NCBI RefSeq assembly: GCF_000242595.2
Contig: NC_017098.1
Span: 930,001 to 994,000 of the forward strand
Direction of reading: 5' to 3'
DNA: 64,000 nucleotides
Source of the DNA: Spirochaeta africana DSM 8902
GTDB lineage: Bacteria; Spirochaetota; Spirochaetia; DSM-27196; DSM-8902
In this document: piece after piece, positions 60,781 to 64,000 of the stretch
Layout of the letters: every line of letters begins with the position of its first letter
Position numbering within the stretch: the stretch's first letter is position 1
Translations under genes and position numbers: made by a program
Notes under the pieces: generated by a model
The model's database searches: none
The model's input: only the letters and a program-made list of their open reading frames with translations
What the model was told of the DNA's origin: nothing

Positions 60781-60806
60781 GCGACATGTTTTGTCGCGGG
60801 GGTGGT
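60781..60806. repeat. GCGACA/TGTCGC hairpin motif, copy 3 (reverse orientation)
   Basis: GCGACA, loop TGTTT, TGTCGC, then GGGGGTGGTGG; the reverse complement of the form at 52601 and 55385. It begins 5 bases after repeat copy E and ends 15 bases before the next gene, whose start region it may influence. Confidence 0.7.
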
Positions 60807-60820
60807 GGTAGAATCGGAGC

Positions 60821-61207
60821 ATGGATGTAATCGACCAGGCCATACAGACAATTAACGGTCAGCTGCCGCTGTTCTGGAATGTGGTGTTTGGCTGTCCGGA
60901 GGCGGCACGGCGTATGCTGTATCAGCAACCGGACGATCACAACCTGGATGAGCTGGAGCGGTGTATTCACCATTATCCGGTTATCGCGCGCCATGCTGGC
61001 TGGCAGAACCGGGAACCATTGCACCTGGCGCTTAGCTTGAGTTTATACCGCAGTACACAGCCAAAGCAGTTCTGGCTTGGTGAGCAGGACTGTGTGCGGG
61101 CAGCCTTGCTGTTCCTGGACTACATCGCAACCCCGGCATACGGCGAGACGGTGGCTGCTATGTGCGGACGGATTGCGCTTGAGGGTGACTACACTTGTGA
61201 TACATAA
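60821..61207 (+). CDS. small protein of unknown function
   Basis: 128 residues, no signal peptide, no recognised family. The sequence is protein-like with Trp and Cys spread (LFWNVVFGCPEAARRML, then RHAGWQNREPLHLALSLSLY). GGAG lies only one base before the ATG, so the start or expression level is uncertain. It follows repeat copy E and the hairpin motif and precedes a strongly AT-rich stretch. Confidence 0.5.
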   Translation: MDVIDQAIQTINGQLPLFWNVVFGCPEAARRMLYQQPDDHNLDELERCIHHYPVIARHAGWQNREPLHLALSLSLYRSTQPKQFWLGEQDCVRAALLFLDYIATPAYGETVAAMCGRIALEGDYTCDT

Positions 61208-61300
61208 AATTGGGAAATAGTTGATTTTTGAAAAACATCATGTATACTAAAAGCAAGTATTAACAAAAATATATTTATATTTAGAAACAAAGGAGATAAT

Positions 61301-62350
61301 ATGGCTAATGTGTGGGCGCTAAAAGCTCCAGATCAAAGTTCTAAAGGTAAGTTTGTTACAGATTCAGTTAAGAGTGGTGTTTCAAGATTTGGATGGAGCT
61401 ATATTGATAACGCTGACTTACGAAACTTGAGTCAGAAAGACTGGAATGCGATGACCGATTCAGAAGCTCACATCTATTCCAATTCAGCTTTCTTAATGGA
61501 TATTGAGCCAGGAGACTGGATCGTTCATGTAAACCTCCCTAATTGGGGAGAATGTATGGCTGCACGAGTATCTGCAAAGTATTACTTTGATCCTGAGAAG
61601 AATGAGCTTGGTAAGGAGTATTCTCAAGGAGGTGATTTTCGCCATTGTATACCTATTGATACTTCATCGCTGGTGATTTTTAATCGGAATAATAAAAATG
61701 TGCTCCCGCAAATTAGCAGACGATTGAAGTTACAAGGGAGGTACTGGAGAATTTACGCGGTAAAAGACTTTATCAAATCAATTGATAATCTAAGAGAAGG
61801 CAAAGCAGATAAAGAAGAAATTTCTGATGTGGGAATCTATTACCTTAAAGATGATTTAGAAAAAAGCTTTGCGTCTATAACAAAAGCCATCCATAAAAAT
61901 CACCCCGGGAAAAAACTGGAAGAGTTGATTGCTCAGATATTTGAAAATATGGACGGGGTTATTAACGTAAAACGAAACGGATCAGGATGGAAGTCAGATC
62001 ATGGTGCTGATCTGATTGTCGATTATTCAACTGGCCTGCCTTTAACCGGCTTGCAAAAAACTGAGAAGCTTGTTGTTCAAATTAAGTCATACACAGGTAG
62101 CCATGTTGACGTCTCCGCAGTTCATCAGATAAAACAGGCAATTAAACGATTCGGTGCTGATGCTGCTTTAATAGTATCAACTGCAGAACCGACTGATTCT
62201 ATTCGTATAGAAATAGAAAATGCTATAGAAGAAATTAAGAGTGCTAATGAAGAGAGCGAGAAGATAATCCCAATTGAACTGATAGCTGGCAATGATGTCG
62301 CCAAACTATTGTTGAGGTATGGTCAAAACCTATTATTTGAATCCCAATAG
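61301..62350 (+). CDS. Mrr-like restriction endonuclease, AT-rich and likely acquired
   Basis: 349 residues. The C-terminal half is an Mrr-type PD-(D/E)XK nuclease: KKLEELIAQIFENMDGVINV (from about 204), SDHGADLIVDYSTG (catalytic Asp near 238) and KLVVQIKSYTGSHVDVSA (QxK near 263). The N-terminal half (about 1-150, IEPGDWIVHVNLPNWGECMA) may read modified DNA or sense a ligand; it is not recognised. The gene is markedly AT-rich compared with its neighbours, a sign of transfer. AAGGAG supports the start. It may cut foreign DNA. Confidence 0.75.
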   Translation: MANVWALKAPDQSSKGKFVTDSVKSGVSRFGWSYIDNADLRNLSQKDWNAMTDSEAHIYSNSAFLMDIEPGDWIVHVNLPNWGECMAARVSAKYYFDPEKNELGKEYSQGGDFRHCIPIDTSSLVIFNRNNKNVLPQISRRLKLQGRYWRIYAVKDFIKSIDNLREGKADKEEISDVGIYYLKDDLEKSFASITKAIHKNHPGKKLEELIAQIFENMDGVINVKRNGSGWKSDHGADLIVDYSTGLPLTGLQKTEKLVVQIKSYTGSHVDVSAVHQIKQAIKRFGADAALIVSTAEPTDSIRIEIENAIEEIKSANEESEKIIPIELIAGNDVAKLLLRYGQNLLFESQ

Positions 62351-62469
62351 TTTCGGGTTTCTGTAGCGCTCTGTCATAATGTAGCCATGTTATTGCAGTG
62401 AGTCGGTGTAATATCGTATCCGCTTGCAACCTCTCCACCCTGTGCTACAATTACCCCCGAGGAGCCCCC

Positions 62470-62874
62470 ATGACCGCAGCACAACTCCTGCAGCGCATCA
62501 TCGATTTTCGCGACCAGCGCGACTGGCAGCAGTTTCACACCAAAGAAAACCTTGCCAAGTCGGTGTCCATCGAGGCCGGTGAACTGCTGGAGCTGTTTCA
62601 ATGGGGCGAGGATCCGCCGGATGACAAGCTTTCCGACGAGATTGCCGATGTGCTTATCTATTGCTTTCTGCTGGCTCACGAGATCGGGCAGGATCCGCTG
62701 GAACTGATGCAGCACAAACTGGCGCGCAATGAACAGCGCTTTCCGGTGGATCGGGTCAGGGGGAATAACGGCAAGGCCACGCGGGTAGAGCCGGGCGCGC
62801 CACAAGATCCGGCCCCCGCTTACAAGGCACAACAAACACAACAGTCAGAACAGCCACAAAAGGGTAATTCATGA
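62470..62874 (+). CDS. MazG-like nucleotide pyrophosphohydrolase
   Basis: 134 residues. All-alpha NTP pyrophosphatase with HTKENLAKSVSIEAGELLEL, then FQWGEDPPDDKLSDEIADVL carrying the metal-binding E..E...E..D pattern (ExxE, then DEIAD). It resembles the dCTPase/RS21-C6 branch that hydrolyses dNTPs. The start at 62470 follows CGAGGAG. Its last 4 bases overlap the GIY-YIG/DUF2075 gene, so the pair is one translational unit and probably one system. Confidence 0.88.
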   Translation: MTAAQLLQRIIDFRDQRDWQQFHTKENLAKSVSIEAGELLELFQWGEDPPDDKLSDEIADVLIYCFLLAHEIGQDPLELMQHKLARNEQRFPVDRVRGNNGKATRVEPGAPQDPAPAYKAQQTQQSEQPQKGNS

Positions 62875-64000
62875 GCACGAACAGGGTTGTCAGCTACGAT
62901 TTCTCCCAGGCGACCCTGCAGCAGCTCAAGAACGACCGGCAGTACCGCAACTGGCCGGTTATCTACATCCTGGAAAACCGCCGGCAGGCCTACATTGGCG
63001 AGACCACCAGCGCCCTGCAGCGCATCCGTAATCACCTGGCCAACCGCGAGCGGCGGATCTTCAACAAGCTGTATCTCATTAAAGACGAGATGTTCAACAA
63101 GTCGGCCACCCTGGATCTGGAATCATCGCTTATCGAGTACATCTCCGGCGATGGTACCTATACCCTGCAGAACAGTAACCGGGGCCTGCGCAATCACAAC
63201 TACTATAACCGGCAGTACTACGAACAGCTGTTCCGCGAGATCTGGGATGAACTCAGGCGCCACGATATTGTAAAACACAGCATTCGCGACATACAGAACA
63301 GCGATCTGTTCAAGTACTCCCCCTACAAGGCCCTGACCGATGACCAGGCCGAAATCGTGGCCGAGCTGGAAGGCATCATTACCTCTAACCGTAAATCCTT
63401 GAGCATCATCCGGGGAGAGCCGGGTTCGGGCAAAACGATCCTGGCAATCTATCTGGTAAAGTATCTGCTCTCTGGCGATGCCACGGCGGGCTTGAAGATC
63501 GGTATTGTGCTGCCGCAGACCTCGCTGCGCGCGACGGTGGGGCAGATCTTCAGGAATATCTCGGGCCTCAAGAAGAACATGGTGCTCGGTCCCAATGATG
63601 TGGTAAAAGAGGATCAGCAGTTTGACCTGTTGATTGTAGATGAGGCTCACCGCCTGAACCGCCGGCAGAACCTGGCCAGCTACTCTGCCTTCGACTCCGC
63701 AGCCCGCAAGCTGGGCCTGGACCCGGCCGCCACCGATCAGCTGGACTGGATTCTGCAGAAATCACGTCACACGGTGCTGCTGTATGATGGCAAACAGAGC
63801 GTCAAACCCTCGGATGTTGCTGCCAGCCGCTTTACCTCGCTCAGCCCAGAGCCCCGGCAGTTTGTGCTGCAGTCGCAGATGCGGGTACTGGCAGGTGATC
63901 GCTACACCGGCTACATCGATGCCATCCTGCGTCAGCGCAATCCGCAAACCCAGACCTTTCCGGGCTACGATCTGCGCCTGTACACTCGCCTGCAGCCAAT
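62871..64000 (+). CDS. GIY-YIG nuclease fused to a DUF2075 helicase-like ATPase, cut by window edge
   Basis: At least 376 residues, still open at the window end. An N-terminal GIY-YIG domain (PVIYILENRRQAYIGETTSA, then LQRIRNHL) is joined to a DUF2075 superfamily-1-like ATPase with Walker A IRGEPGSGKTILA near 180, motif II LLIVDEAHRLN, and VLLYDGKQSV. Such proteins appear next to MazG-type enzymes in phage-defence neighbourhoods, to my knowledge without a settled mechanism. It overlaps mazG by 4 bases (ATGA). Nuclease plus helicase plus nucleotide hydrolase suggests a defence unit; this is inference. Confidence 0.85.
   Translation, partial: MSTNRVVSYDFSQATLQQLKNDRQYRNWPVIYILENRRQAYIGETTSALQRIRNHLANRERRIFNKLYLIKDEMFNKSATLDLESSLIEYISGDGTYTLQNSNRGLRNHNYYNRQYYEQLFREIWDELRRHDIVKHSIRDIQNSDLFKYSPYKALTDDQAEIVAELEGIITSNRKSLSIIRGEPGSGKTILAIYLVKYLLSGDATAGLKIGIVLPQTSLRATVGQIFRNISGLKKNMVLGPNDVVKEDQQFDLLIVDEAHRLNRRQNLASYSAFDSAARKLGLDPAATDQLDWILQKSRHTVLLYDGKQSVKPSDVAASRFTSLSPEPRQFVLQSQMRVLAGDRYTGYIDAILRQRNPQTQTFPGYDLRLYTRLQP

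Noticed and set aside
52437-60843. Short frames encoding similar Arg/Pro/Ala-rich peptides at several places
   Set aside because: They are translations of the dispersed repeat copies in various frames; no start signals, and the conserved feature is base pairing, not protein.

Overview
The window looks like the chromosome of a free-living spirochaete of the Spirochaeta type with fairly high GC. The evidence is a periplasmic-flagellum set (two FlaB core flagellins, FlaG, FliD, and a tandem pair of FlaA sheath proteins with signal peptides), a PilZ/TPR pair, many sensory proteins, and several proteins I recognise only as spirochaete-like. No sequence search was run. Identifications come from motifs and family knowledge.

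Layout. 1-6.6 kb (minus strand): pilZ-TPR, flaB, flaB, flaG, fliD, with a near-consensus sigma-28 promoter upstream of the first flaB. 6.6-9.5 kb: a PfkB sugar/nucleoside kinase convergent with infC-rpmI-rplT-coiled coil-zapA. 9.6-15.7 kb: membrane protein, lipoprotein, two flaA genes behind a sigma-70 promoter, a cNMP-domain histidine kinase, a secreted protein, tatD and tRNA-Leu. 15.7-32.9 kb: an MCP, PEP carboxylase facing malic enzyme, ptsN, ribA, a PcrA-type helicase, an RNA m5C methyltransferase, a phosphohexomutase, a DnaQ-like exonuclease, a large unknown protein and envelope proteins. 32.8-39.7 kb: a GAF-GGDEF protein, a second MCP, tRNA-Gly, and a large hybrid PAS histidine kinase broken by two frameshifts and a stop codon. 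39.7-52.5 kb: a repeat-bearing lipoprotein, a hydrolase, a TetR/membrane-protein operon, a polar amino acid ABC transporter, a DUF4236 protein, a TPR-GGDEF protein, an AraC-GyrI regulator and a zinc-ribbon protein.

From 52.5 kb to the end the character changes to an accessory or defence-like island. It holds a glutaredoxin, an AddB-like protein lacking its nuclease end, a MazF-type toxin with its antitoxin, a BrnT-type toxin gene with a stop codon next to an unusual antitoxin, an Rpn-family protein that lost its catalytic core, remnants of a CopG-type antitoxin, a second Rpn gene and a NUDIX gene, a DEAD-box RNA helicase, an AT-rich Mrr-like endonuclease, and a MazG pyrophosphohydrolase overlapping a GIY-YIG/DUF2075 helicase that runs off the window. 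Five same-strand copies of a structured repeat of about 80-140 bp sit in the gaps between these modules. A separate GCGACA/TGTCGC hairpin motif recurs beside three of them, and there is a 150-bp element with perfect 21-bp terminal inverted repeats. This repeat-punctuated island is the part I consider most likely to be undescribed.
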